The notes beneath the pieces are model-generated. The model did not search any database, had not been told where the DNA came from, and worked only from the letters and a program-made list of their open reading frames with translations. Positions 8,175 through 16,698 of a stretch of DNA of 64,000 bases are shown piece after piece. Location: assembly GCA_029945945.1 (NCBI GenBank), contig JAQSDM010000013.1, positions 415,223-479,222 on the forward strand, read 5' to 3'. The stretch's first letter is position 1; each line of letters starts with the position of its first letter. The stretch comes from Algoriphagus sp. (lineage in GTDB: Bacteria; Bacteroidota; Bacteroidia; Cytophagales; Cyclobacteriaceae). The position numbers were made by a program, and so were the translations under genes.

Positions 8175-9614
8175 TTAGAGATCTGTAATCGGCTTATATT
8201 TTGGCACTAATGTCTTCATTATACTCCAGCCAATTAAGTAACAAACTGAACAAATGGAGAAAATAATGAAATATCCGGCTTCAATACCTTGGAATCCCAT
8301 GAAAACCATTTCGCTTTCTTTGCTGTAGTCGAATAACATTCCGGAGCCTTTGTTGATGAGCGTGCCACCCATTCCTCCTGCTAATCCGCCAATCCCTACA
8401 ACCGTGGCAATTGCCTTTTTAGGAAACATATCACCTACCGTCGTGAAAATATTAGCCGACCAAGCTTGGTGAGCTGCCGCTGCGATGCCAATAATAATGA
8501 TGGGCAGCCAATAAGAAATGTATCCTAACGGTTGTGCTACCAAAGCCAATAAAGGGAAAAATGCAAAAATCAACATCGCTCTCATCCTGCCTTCATAGGG
8601 ATTCATTCCTTTTTTATCAACGAAGTAAGTTGGTAGCCACCCCCCGATAATCGAAAGTAATGTAATCATGTATAAGACAAATAATGGAAGCGCAGCCTCT
8701 GTGGAATCCATTCCATAAACCGAACTTAAATACGCCGGTGTCCAGAATAAAAAGAACCACCACACTCCATCAGTCATGAATTTACCAAAAGCAAATGCCC
8801 ATGTCTGATTGTATTTAAGACAATCAATCATCGATACTTTGGTGGAAGATTCAGGAACATACCCCGCTATTTTACTATCCGCGTGAATATCCTGATGAAT
8901 GTAAGCTAATTCTAACGGGCTAACCCTAGAGTGTTTTTCAGGTTTTTCATAAATAAATATCCAAAAGCCCATCCACACAAATCCCAAGGCTCCAATAATT
9001 AAAAATGCCATTTCCCAACCATATGCCTCAGCAATAAAAGGAATAGATATCGGAGCCCCCAAAGCTCCAACAGTAGATCCAGCATTGAATATACTGGTAG
9101 AGAACGCTCTGTCTTTCTTGGGAAAATATTCTGCGGTTGCTTTGATGGCTGCCGGAAAGTTTCCCGCTTCGCCTACCGCCAAGATTAATCTGGCAAATAT
9201 AAAAAGCGTCACACTGACGGAAATAATGGCTGCCGTGTCCTCAATCGTTCCTATGATTTCTTTGGCTCCTTCAAAGCTCACAAACCAGTTTCCAGTTAGG
9301 ATTCCAGCTGTTGCTATTCCGCAAAACGCATGCAAACAGGCCCCAACTGACCAAACCCCGATGGCCCAAAGAAATCCCTTTTTGGTATCCATCCAGTCAA
9401 CAAATTTTCCGGCAAACAACATTGAAATCGCATAAAATATTGAAAACAAAGCAGTTATGTTTCCATAATCATTGTTTGTCCAGTGAAACTCCGGTGCAAT
9501 AAAATCACTCCATGTTAATGAAAGTACTTGTCTGTCCAGATAGTTGATAGTAGTGGCAAAAAAGAGCATTGCGCAAATGGTCCACCTATATTTACCTACG
9601 TTTTGATTGTCCAT
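8175..9614 (-). CDS. MFS transporter, ACS family, hexuronate (ExuT/GudP)-like
   Basis: Inner-membrane secondary carrier of 479 residues in the anion:cation symporter family, which imports organic anions such as galacturonate and glucuronate with protons. The N terminus YRWTICAMLFFATTINYLDR carries the family motif NYLDRQ, and about twelve hydrophobic segments follow. The central loop (EKPEKHSRVSPLELAYI) is also typical. It lies downstream of a sugar-acid gene run in the same direction and near tagaturonate reductase, which supports uronate as substrate, but 660 bp of decayed sequence separates it from the next gene. The exact substrate is not proven by sequence. Confidence 0.88.
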   Translation of the reverse strand: MDNQNVGKYRWTICAMLFFATTINYLDRQVLSLTWSDFIAPEFHWTNNDYGNITALFSIFYAISMLFAGKFVDWMDTKKGFLWAIGVWSVGACLHAFCGIATAGILTGNWFVSFEGAKEIIGTIEDTAAIISVSVTLFIFARLILAVGEAGNFPAAIKATAEYFPKKDRAFSTSIFNAGSTVGALGAPISIPFIAEAYGWEMAFLIIGALGFVWMGFWIFIYEKPEKHSRVSPLELAYIHQDIHADSKIAGYVPESSTKVSMIDCLKYNQTWAFAFGKFMTDGVWWFFLFWTPAYLSSVYGMDSTEAALPLFVLYMITLLSIIGGWLPTYFVDKKGMNPYEGRMRAMLIFAFFPLLALVAQPLGYISYWLPIIIIGIAAAAHQAWSANIFTTVGDMFPKKAIATVVGIGGLAGGMGGTLINKGSGMLFDYSKESEMVFMGFQGIEAGYFIIFSICSVCYLIGWSIMKTLVPKYKPITDL

Positions 9615-9833
9615 TAATTTTTGGGTTGAATTGTTGGGTTGGTTAAATGTAATTATTTCCGTAAGGGATTATAGGAAAGTATTTAATTCTGCTCTTGTTG
9701 GATTTCAAAATGTCTCGAGTGAAAATCCTTTGAAAGAAACTCATCTCAGCACCTTTTTCTCCCTAGATTAAAGCAGGTAGCAGGGAATGCGCTCCTCATC
9801 TTCAGGATCATAAACGACTCGCAGGCAGCCCGA

Positions 9834-10010
9834 ATGAGTAATTTTCATATTCGACAATCTGCTACCGCTAGAAAGGATGCGATAATAAGCTATGAAAGGT
9901 GGTTTTATTCATTGTCTATTTTTCCCGTAGCGAAATTAAATATTAGATTTTATTGGCAGAGTATTCTCAAAAACTACGGAATCGATTTAAAAGGATACAT
10001 AGAAGGATAG
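9834..10010 (+). pseudogene. Possible gene remnant or small hypothetical ORF (58 aa)
   Basis: Opens with ATG at 9834 and ends with TAG at 10008-10010. The product starts MSNFHIRQS and ends LKNYGIDLKGYIEG. Rich in Trp, Tyr and Phe, it looks like the C-terminal end of a larger globular protein rather than random sequence, but I do not recognise a family. It is antisense to every neighbour and has no clear promoter or terminator. Confidence 0.25.
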
Positions 10011-10063
10011 AAAAATCTTAAAACTCACTAATTAAAGCTTAACCTGCTGCAAATGAATCTTTT

Positions 10064-10252
10064 TCAATGCTTTTTACCCCTGAATTCAAAAGCTCTCAAA
10101 AGACTATTTAGGTTTTCTATTTTCATAAGATCAAGAGGCTCAATTTGACTAAGGTGATCGACAAAAATAGCCTCATAATAGAATTGCGGGTCGGTTGAAA
10201 TTTTACCTTTTTTGATAATCTTCAAATTTTTGAATTGTGCGAAATAAAAATA
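10064..10252 (-). pseudogene. Possible C-terminal remnant of an unknown gene
   Basis: Frame open from 10252 to a TGA at 10066-10064, 62 codons with no ATG near its start. The translation includes DPQFYYEAIFVDHLSQ and ends LRAFEFRGKKH, which reads as real protein. Just upstream, another frame gives CDIDIFISHNSK before a stop, reminiscent of the DxD of nucleotidyltransferases, so a frameshifted gene is possible. Family not recognised. Confidence 0.25.
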
Positions 10253-10280
10253 TCAATATCACAATTTAGGAATTGGTCAA

Positions 10281-10676
10281 TTACCCAAGATTCCTGAGCA
10301 TTGGAACTGCTCTTTTGCAAAGTTGAATGGCAAATCCCCAAGGATCTTTTAGCATTACCAAATGTGATCCGTCCTCCATAATATCGTCACTGACCGGACT
10401 AGCTCCTGCACTGATGAGGCGATTTTTATCTTCGGTTGGATTTTCAGAAACGAAAGCGAGGTGAACAGCAACAGGATGAAGCTCCTTAAATTTCAGCGTT
10501 TCACCTTTAGGATTTGCATAGATTTCAATCATGATGCTACCGCTGTCATCCGCCAAAAAAGTCATGTAAGGAGGTTCGGTCATTTTCTTAACCGGTTTTA
10601 ATCCCAGATTGGCTTCATACCAATCGGACATTTTTTGAGGGTCTTGTACGTTAATAGCAAAGTGCTCGAATTTCAT
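10281..10676 (-). CDS. VOC family protein (glyoxalase/dioxygenase fold)
   Basis: Small metalloenzyme-fold protein of 131 residues, the usual single-unit size for the vicinal oxygen chelate superfamily. It opens with MKFEHFAINVQDPQKM, whose His6 is a likely metal ligand. It continues with the paired beta-alpha-beta modules (WYEANLGLKPV, then HLAFVSENP with a second His) and closes with DPWGFAIQLCKR. It lies 54 bp downstream of a Gfo/Idh/MocA gene in the same direction, so it is probably the distal gene of that operon. VOC proteins in sugar gene clusters are often isomerase- or lyase-like, but no reaction can be assigned. Confidence 0.85.
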   Translation of the reverse strand: MKFEHFAINVQDPQKMSDWYEANLGLKPVKKMTEPPYMTFLADDSGSIMIEIYANPKGETLKFKELHPVAVHLAFVSENPTEDKNRLISAGASPVSDDIMEDGSHLVMLKDPWGFAIQLCKRAVPMLRNLG

Positions 10677-10730
10677 TTGAGGTGATTTTTAGGGTAAAAT
10701 TATTTTTAAGTGAAGTTGAAAAACAGATAA

Positions 10731-11771
10731 CTACTCGGAATCAGAAAAGGGGAATACCAATAATTGATCAGACTTGGAAGAGGCATAAATGGCTCTGATC
10801 AGTTCAACCGATTTCCTGGCGGTTTTCCCATCTACTATCGGCGATAGATCTAGTTGAATTGCCTCGATAAATTGTTTCCACTGCGCAGCGTGGAGTTGAT
10901 GCCCAATCGCAGTGGGGTCCGAAGATCCTGAAGGATTTGAACTGGCTGTAGAAAGAATTTCGGAAGGCTGACCAATAATATTCCATTGAATCAATTTACC
11001 TGCTTCCAGAATTGCACTTCCTTCTGTTCCATAGACCTCCAGCCGTTCCGGATAACCTGGATATAAGGAAGTGGCTGCGGTGATATTTCCCAAAGCTCCA
11101 TTTTCAAAATTCACAACCGCCGCCCCCAGGTCTTCCCCTTCTATCGGGTAAAGCGCGGTTTGAATTTGCCCAAAGACGCTTTTAACATCTCCCATCAGAT
11201 CCAGCAGCAAGTCAATCGTATGAATTCCCTGATTGATAAAAGCCCCTCCACCATCACCTTTGAGTGTTCCTTTCCATCGGCTTGTTCCGTAATAGGCTGT
11301 ATCCCGAAACCAGTTGATGTAGGCATTTCCCATCAATAAGCGGCCAAAATCGCCATTTTGAACAGCTGTTTTCAGCTTTTGATAGTCAGGTGAAAATCGA
11401 TTCTGGAAGATCACGGCCAACTTTACATGATTTGATTCGCAGGCCTCGATCAACTCATCGGCCCGACCCAGAGAAATTTCCAAAGGCTTCTCGATCAGGA
11501 CATGCTTACCGGCTTTTGCAGCAGCAAGCGCCGGCTCCAAGTGAACTCCGCTTGGGGTGCAAATGCAGACCACATCCAAACCGGGATGAGCCAAAAATTC
11601 CTGAATATCACTGTAACCCGGAACGCCAAATACATTTTCGGCTGCGGCAGCTTTTATAGGATCATGATGGCAAACAGCCACCAATTCCGAGTCGTTCAGT
11701 TCTTTTATTGCAAGGACATGCTTTGCGGCAATAGACCCTGTTCCGATTATTCCTATTCCAATTGTTTTCAT
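10731..11771 (-). CDS. Gfo/Idh/MocA family NAD(P)-dependent oxidoreductase
   Basis: 346-residue oxidoreductase. The N-terminal Rossmann fold has GIIGTGSIAAKH (residues 7-18) and the family signature EKPLEISLGRA (Lys of EKP at about 95). The C-terminal alpha/beta substrate domain includes GDGGGAFINQGIHTIDLL, where the His is the likely catalytic residue. Members oxidise or epimerise sugars, inositols and sugar acids. The start codon lies 2 bp after the stop of the YiaK-like dehydrogenase, so they form one operon. The substrate is probably a sugar acid or its derivative, from context only. Confidence 0.9.
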   Translation of the reverse strand: MKTIGIGIIGTGSIAAKHVLAIKELNDSELVAVCHHDPIKAAAAENVFGVPGYSDIQEFLAHPGLDVVCICTPSGVHLEPALAAAKAGKHVLIEKPLEISLGRADELIEACESNHVKLAVIFQNRFSPDYQKLKTAVQNGDFGRLLMGNAYINWFRDTAYYGTSRWKGTLKGDGGGAFINQGIHTIDLLLDLMGDVKSVFGQIQTALYPIEGEDLGAAVVNFENGALGNITAATSLYPGYPERLEVYGTEGSAILEAGKLIQWNIIGQPSEILSTASSNPSGSSDPTAIGHQLHAAQWKQFIEAIQLDLSPIVDGKTARKSVELIRAIYASSKSDQLLVFPFSDSE

Positions 11772-11773
11772 TT

Positions 11774-12781
11774 CTAAAGTTCAGTTAAGATTCTGTCCCA
11801 AAGTTTTTCACTTACAGGCACACCTTCTTTCAGGTTTTTGATTCGGATTTGCATGGTACTTTCTCCCGGATATCGAACAGACTTTCCTTCGAAAACAGAT
11901 GAGTTTTTCAAATCCGAAATGATCGATTCCGCTTTCACTTCCATCCATTCTGTCAGGTCCAATTTCTTGGGATCAAAGCAAAGAAAAACCTGTGAAAGTC
12001 CGAATTCATCCCCTTTTTGATCTACTTGATTGGTGGAGTTACCTCCGGAAAGTATGGAAGCCAGCATGTCCAAAATCAAGGAAAGTCCGGCTCCTTTCCA
12101 AAGTCCCATCGGAAGTGCCAATTGATTTTCCAAAACGATTTCCGGGGATTTGGTAAGTTCGCCATATTGATCAAAACCGGCTTCATATGGCATTTGCTGG
12201 CCTTTCTCAGCATGAAGAGTCATCTTTCCGTAGGCAAACTGCGACATGGCCATGTCCAGGACAACCGGGCCATTCTTTCGCGGAATCCCGATGACAAGAG
12301 GATTGTTTCCAAGTTTGGGTTCACTCCCGCCCCACGCCGGCATATTCGGTTTGGTATTGGTAAAGCAAATCCCGATCACTCCGGCATCCGCGGCCTGCCA
12401 TCCATAATTACCTCCACGCATCCAGTGATTCGTAAACTGAAGCGCAACGCACCCGATTCCAAACTCGGCTGAAAGCTGAATGGCTCGATCCATCGCAAAC
12501 TCAGCATTGAGATTCCCGGGACCGAATTGTCCGTTCCACCGCTCAAACATTCCGATTTTACTTTCCAAGATTGGTTCGTTCTCAGGCTTCACATATCCTT
12601 TTCGAATGAAATCCAGGAAAAGAAAAATTCGATTTACACCATGAGACCGAACTCCGTCCAAATCAGCTTTTGCAAAAAGATGAGCACATCGTTCCGCTTT
12701 TTCTTTTTGAAATCCTTTTGCCAACAAAATCCCCTTCAGCTTTTCCTTCAGAACTTCAAGTGGAATAGAAATATCGCTCAT
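11774..12781 (-). CDS. Ldh/YiaK-family NAD(P)H-dependent 2-keto acid reductase, 3-dehydro-L-gulonate 2-dehydrogenase-like
   Basis: Member of the type-2 malate/L-lactate dehydrogenase family, 335 residues. The segment SHGVNRIFLF holds the catalytic His, and the cofactor region RGGNYGWQAADAG and GNNPLVIGIP match the YiaK branch, which reduces 2,3-diketo-L-gulonate. The frame extends to a TTG at 12814, but ATG at 12781 gives the family N terminus MSDISIPLEVL. It heads a minus-strand operon with the Gfo/Idh/MocA and VOC genes and is divergent from tagaturonate reductase 163 bp away, giving a shared regulatory region. The subfamily is likely rather than certain. Confidence 0.85.
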   Translation of the reverse strand: MSDISIPLEVLKEKLKGILLAKGFQKEKAERCAHLFAKADLDGVRSHGVNRIFLFLDFIRKGYVKPENEPILESKIGMFERWNGQFGPGNLNAEFAMDRAIQLSAEFGIGCVALQFTNHWMRGGNYGWQAADAGVIGICFTNTKPNMPAWGGSEPKLGNNPLVIGIPRKNGPVVLDMAMSQFAYGKMTLHAEKGQQMPYEAGFDQYGELTKSPEIVLENQLALPMGLWKGAGLSLILDMLASILSGGNSTNQVDQKGDEFGLSQVFLCFDPKKLDLTEWMEVKAESIISDLKNSSVFEGKSVRYPGESTMQIRIKNLKEGVPVSEKLWDRILTEL

Positions 12782-12944
12782 GATTTGGTTGTGAAAAGAG
12801 GAAGATTTATCCAAGTTAATAGCTCAGACTTAAATTTCATTATCATACTTTCGAACTCCTGAAAACCTGACCATCTCAAGTCTTGCCAAATCAACCCATG
12901 CTCTTAGATTTGCCTATTGCAAATCCTGACCAACCTCAAGTTCT

Positions 12945-14345
12945 ATGAAGAAGCTAAACAAACAAGAAGTGAAAATAGCGGATCATCCTACCCGAATCCT
13001 TCAGTTTGGGAATGGAAATTTCCTTCGCGCTTTTGCAGATTGGATGGTGGACATTGCAAATGAGAAAGGAATTTTTGATGGAAAAATCCACGTCGTTCAA
13101 ATCCACAGCAAGACAGGATTTGATCAGATGAAAGGGCAGGATTGCTTGTTTCATGTCCTGGAACAAGGAATGAAAAATGGGGAAATCTACCAGAAAACCC
13201 AACTTGTCAGTTCAGTTTCCGGGATTTCTTTTCCGAAGGATGATTACCCGGAATATTTGAAACTGGGAGAAAATCCCGATTTACGTTTTGTGATTTCCAA
13301 CACGACCGAATCAGGAATCGTATTTGATCCGGCTGATTCGAATTTTAATTCCTTGCCGGTAACTTTCCCCGGGAAGTTGACTGCATTGCTTCACAATCGG
13401 TTTGAGCATTTCCGGGGTGACATGAAAAAAGGTCTGATTATCATCCCTTGCGAACTGATAGAAAAAAATGGACAAGTGCTGAAAACCTGCATTCTTAACT
13501 ATGCAGAACTTTGGAATCTTCCGAAGGTATTTTCAGAATGGATTGAATCAGCCTGCATTTTTTGTGATACGCTTGTTGATCGGATTGTTCCCGGTTTTCC
13601 AAAAGGCAATATAAAAGAGATTCAGGAGCAAATCGGATTTGAGGACGAACTGATCGTAATGGCAGAACCATTTCACCTTTGGGTGATCCAAGGCCCGGAA
13701 GAAGTTCGGAGGGAATTCCCGCTTGATCTGGCCGGACTTGACGTGAAATTTGTCGAAGACCTTACTCCATATAGAACTCAAAAAGTCAGAATTCTGAATG
13801 GAGGACATACCGCAATGGTGCCTTGGGCTTATCTGAAAGGCCTGCGAACGGTGAGGGAATCTGTAGAAAACCCTGAAATCGGAGCATTCCTCAGAGAAGT
13901 GATTTTTGAAGAAATCATCCCAACTCTTGACATGCCAAAGGCCCAATTGGAAAAGTTTGCGACAGATGTGTTGGAGCGATTCGCAAATCCTTTCATAGTC
14001 CATGAACTCAAATCTATTGCGCTGAATAGCATTTCCAAATTCAAGGTAAGAGTGCTTCCTTCCTTACTGGGATATTGGGTAAAGAATCAATATTGGCCTG
14101 AAAAACTAACCCTTGCTTTTGCTGCTTTGTTGGTCTTTTACAAAGGGGAATTCGAAGGAGAAATGCTTCCGGTAAATGATGATAAAACGGTAATGGAATT
14201 CTTTATTGAGGCTTGGAGTAAGAATTCGATTGAAGAAACTGTCACTTTGATCCTGTCAAAAGAATCACTTTGGGGACAAAATCTGGATGAACTTCCGGGC
14301 TTGCGAGAAAAGCTTGTTGAAGCGATAAAATCAATTCTCGGTTAA
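12945..14345 (+). CDS. uxaB: Tagaturonate reductase (altronate oxidoreductase)
   Basis: Reduces D-tagaturonate to D-altronate with NADH in galacturonate catabolism; 466 residues, in the polyol dehydrogenase family. The N-terminal Rossmann region reads RILQFGNGNFLRAFADWMVD. The mid-protein motif KVRILNGGHTAMVPWAYL carries the catalytic Lys/Asn/His cluster of mannitol dehydrogenases. UxaA and UxaC are not in the window, so the pathway is only partly represented. It is divergent from the YiaK-like operon. No exact TAnnTTTG box is seen; the nearest is TACTTTCG about 90 bp upstream. Fructuronate reductase UxuB is the main alternative, but the N-terminal sequence fits UxaB better. Confidence 0.88.
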   Translation: MKKLNKQEVKIADHPTRILQFGNGNFLRAFADWMVDIANEKGIFDGKIHVVQIHSKTGFDQMKGQDCLFHVLEQGMKNGEIYQKTQLVSSVSGISFPKDDYPEYLKLGENPDLRFVISNTTESGIVFDPADSNFNSLPVTFPGKLTALLHNRFEHFRGDMKKGLIIIPCELIEKNGQVLKTCILNYAELWNLPKVFSEWIESACIFCDTLVDRIVPGFPKGNIKEIQEQIGFEDELIVMAEPFHLWVIQGPEEVRREFPLDLAGLDVKFVEDLTPYRTQKVRILNGGHTAMVPWAYLKGLRTVRESVENPEIGAFLREVIFEEIIPTLDMPKAQLEKFATDVLERFANPFIVHELKSIALNSISKFKVRVLPSLLGYWVKNQYWPEKLTLAFAALLVFYKGEFEGEMLPVNDDKTVMEFFIEAWSKNSIEETVTLILSKESLWGQNLDELPGLREKLVEAIKSILG

Positions 14346-14426
14346 GAAATCACCTAATCTTTGCGGGAAATCTGAATTGGAAAAAGGTTATTTCCGTAAG
14401 ATTCCCTTTAAAGAATACGTCAGTTA

Positions 14427-14463
14427 GAAAAAAAATGGCAGTTCCTTTTCAGAAACTGCCATT
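14427..14463 (-). terminator. Rho-independent terminator of rny
   Basis: AATGGCAGTT (14434-14443) pairs with AACTGCCATT (14454-14463). The A run to its left becomes a T tract on the minus strand. Confidence 0.85.
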
Positions 14464-14486
14464 CAATAACCTTACAAATTCTTTTT

Positions 14487-16052
14487 TTATCTCGCGTAAT
14501 TGACCGCTCGCATCTCCCGGATTACGGTGATTTTGATCTGACCAGGATACTGCATTTCCTTCTCGATCTTCTGAGAAATATCGAAAGAAAGCTTTCCGGC
14601 GGTTGCATCATCCACATTATCTGCATCAACCAACACTCTGAGTTCACGTCCTGCCTGCATTGCAAAGCATTTATTTACTCCCTCAAAAGCCAAAGCGAGT
14701 TCCTCCAACTCTTTCAGACGCTTGATATAACTATCCATGATTTCTCTTCTGGCGCCTGGTCTTGAGCCTGAGATCGCATCACAAGCCTGAACGATCGGAG
14801 AGATCATTGTTGTCATTTCGATTTCATCGTGGTGAGCTCCGATTGCATTGCAAATTTCAGGATGCTCTTTGTATCTCTTGGCAAGCTCCATTCCAAGAAC
14901 TGCGTGCGGAAGCTCCTGCTCTTCATGCCAAACCTTTCCGATATCGTGGAGTAACCCGGCACGCTTAGCCATTTTGGCATTCAGCCCCATTTCTGCAGCC
15001 ATGACCGCGCAGAGTTTAGCTACTTCTCTTGAGTGTTGCAGAAGATTTTGACCATAGGAAGATCTGTATCTCATGCGTCCAACCATCCTGATCAGCTCAG
15101 GATGCAAACCGTGGATTCCAAGTTCGACAGCAGTTCTTTCACCGATTTCAATGATTTCTTCCTCGATGTTTTTCTCCGTTTTTGCGACCACTTCCTCAAT
15201 TCTTGCGGGGTGAATACGTCCATCCTGCACCAATCTGTGAAGCGAAAGTCTTGCAATCTCTCTTCTTACCGGGTCAAAGCCGGAAATAATAATCGCTTCA
15301 GGGGTATCATCCACCACGATTTCCACTCCGGTTGCTGCTTCCAATGCACGGATATTTCTACCCTCTCTACCAATGATTTTACCTTTGATATCGTCACTTT
15401 CGATGTTGAATACCGATACACAATTCTCTACGGCATGCTCTGTGGCAGTTCGTTGAATCGTGTCGAGAACGATCTTTTTGGCTTGCTTCGTAGCGGTCAA
15501 TTTCGCTTCGTCCAGAATGTCTTTGATCTGAGATGAAGCTTTAGATTGCGCCTCGTCAGTAAGCATGGTTATTATTTGCTCTTTAGCTTCCTCTCGAGTG
15601 AGTCCTGCGATTTTCTCCAAATCAGAAATCCTTTGATTCGTGATCTTATCCAGTTCTTCTTTTTTTACTTGAACAGAATGAAGCTGAGCAGAAAGGTTTT
15701 CTTTTTTGCTGTCTAATTCAGCTTCCTTGCGCTTAAGAGTTTCCAGTTCTTTGGCTACTTGTTGCTCTCTTTGCTTGACTTTGTTTTCGTTTGTGATGAT
15801 GATGTTCTTCTTGTTATTCAAATCCTCATCAAACTCCGCCTTTAGCTTCAGGTATTTTTCTTTTGCCTCCAGCATCCGCTCTTTTTTGATTGACTCAGCG
15901 CTGATTTCAGCATCCTTAAGCAGGATTTTTACCCGTTCACGGGTTTCTTCCTCCAGCTTTTGATTCTTATTTTTAATCAACATTCCCGCCAATGCGGCTC
16001 CTGCACCAGTCCCAACAAGGGCTGCGAGGATTATGTATACTATATCTCCCAT
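14487..16052 (-). CDS. rny: Ribonuclease Y
   Basis: Membrane-anchored endoribonuclease that starts mRNA decay; 521 residues, standard length. A single N-terminal membrane helix (about 3-25) is followed by a long coiled coil to about residue 200. A KH RNA-binding domain includes GREGRNIRALEAATGVEI. The HD phosphohydrolase domain contains NLLQHSREVAKL and the metal-binding HD in LLHDIGKVWHEE. It is the last gene of the pheT-coiled coil-zapA-rny run, 68 bp after zapA, and ends at a strong terminator. Identity is secure. Confidence 0.97.
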   Translation of the reverse strand: MGDIVYIILAALVGTGAGAALAGMLIKNKNQKLEEETRERVKILLKDAEISAESIKKERMLEAKEKYLKLKAEFDEDLNNKKNIIITNENKVKQREQQVAKELETLKRKEAELDSKKENLSAQLHSVQVKKEELDKITNQRISDLEKIAGLTREEAKEQIITMLTDEAQSKASSQIKDILDEAKLTATKQAKKIVLDTIQRTATEHAVENCVSVFNIESDDIKGKIIGREGRNIRALEAATGVEIVVDDTPEAIIISGFDPVRREIARLSLHRLVQDGRIHPARIEEVVAKTEKNIEEEIIEIGERTAVELGIHGLHPELIRMVGRMRYRSSYGQNLLQHSREVAKLCAVMAAEMGLNAKMAKRAGLLHDIGKVWHEEQELPHAVLGMELAKRYKEHPEICNAIGAHHDEIEMTTMISPIVQACDAISGSRPGARREIMDSYIKRLKELEELALAFEGVNKCFAMQAGRELRVLVDADNVDDATAGKLSFDISQKIEKEMQYPGQIKITVIREMRAVNYAR

Positions 16053-16120
16053 AGGTTATTTGGATTAAATTCTACCTGGGGGAATCCGAAAAATTTCCAG
16101 AAATAAGTGTTTTTTAATAA

Positions 16121-16405
16121 TTATAAAGCCTTGGAAAGTATAGCATTGATATTGGAAAGACTGGCTTTAATATGTTCGCTATCGCCAGCATTTACCTCAT
16201 TTGTCTCTAATGACTCTACCATGCAGTCAAAAGCCACCATGGCAAGCAAATCTTGATTATCGTCTAGTCCAAATTCCTCTTTATACTTCTTCAATTTTTC
16301 ATTAATCAACTTGCCTGCCTGTCGGATTTTGGACTCATCCTCAATCTTCACACGCATGGGATATTCTCTAGTCCCTATTTTAACTCTGATGGCAAGTGTC
16401 TCCAT
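16121..16405 (-). CDS. zapA: Cell division protein ZapA
   Basis: 94-residue FtsZ-ring stabilising protein. The N-terminal beta region (METLAIRVKIGTREYPMRV) is followed by the family helix DESKIRQAGKLINEKLKKY, then a helix with DNQDLLAMVAFDCMVE for oligomerisation. ATG at 16405 follows the upstream coiled-coil gene by 1 bp, so translation is coupled. The pheT-zapA-rny order is a recurring Bacteroidota arrangement (from memory). It binds FtsZ in the cytoplasm at mid-cell. Confidence 0.92.
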   Translation of the reverse strand: METLAIRVKIGTREYPMRVKIEDESKIRQAGKLINEKLKKYKEEFGLDDNQDLLAMVAFDCMVESLETNEVNAGDSEHIKASLSNINAILSKAL

Positions 16406-16406
16406 A

Positions 16407-16691
16407 TCACTCAGATAAGTAGGTGATCAAATGGTCGATCTCTTGTATATAATTATTAATTAAGTCACTCATTTCACTGGAATCTCCTGGATTCACCGGT
16501 CGGTTATCTACAATGTTACTAATTTTAATTTTATTTTTAAAATGCTCGATTTCCTGCTCCTTTTGGGTAAGTGAAGCCGTTGTCTCAGACAATCGCTTCT
16601 TCAATTGCTCATTTTCTTCAATTATCAGAAGTAATTTTTTGCTAGCCTGCTGGGCCAGTTTTTCCAATTTTTGCAGTTCCTCGCTTATCAT
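16407..16691 (-). CDS. Small coiled-coil protein next to zapA
   Basis: 94 residues, predicted almost wholly as a heptad coiled coil through about residue 55 (LEKLAQQASKKLL, EENEQLKKRLSETT). An acidic C-terminal helix ends LINNYIQEIDHLITYL. No enzyme motif is visible. It sits between pheT (7 bp upstream) and zapA (1 bp downstream). Its size and heptads recall ZapB-type FtsZ-ring partners of ZapA, but similarity to ZapB is not evident, so that role is only inferred from position and fold. Confidence 0.8.
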   Translation of the reverse strand: MISEELQKLEKLAQQASKKLLLIIEENEQLKKRLSETTASLTQKEQEIEHFKNKIKISNIVDNRPVNPGDSSEMSDLINNYIQEIDHLITYLSE

Positions 16692-16698
16692 TTTTACT

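Larger units (their letters stand above)
9615..10280. other. 666-bp gap with possible gene remnants
   Basis: No full gene is seen. It holds two short open frames listed separately (9834-10010 plus, 10064-10252 minus) and an 8-bp inverted repeat, GGTAGCAG at 9776-9783 and CTGCTACC at 9859-9866. Coding-like stretches interrupted by stops suggest a decayed insertion between the carrier gene and the VOC gene. No tRNA or transposase was recognised. Confidence 0.5.

Noticed and set aside
12840..12860. TACTTTCG upstream of uxaB as a promoter
   Set aside because: One mismatch in the conserved TTTG and about 90 bp from the start; left unannotated.
15033..15536. 167-codon plus-strand frame inside rny
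   Set aside because: Antisense to a strongly conserved ribonuclease Y; no start signal or family.
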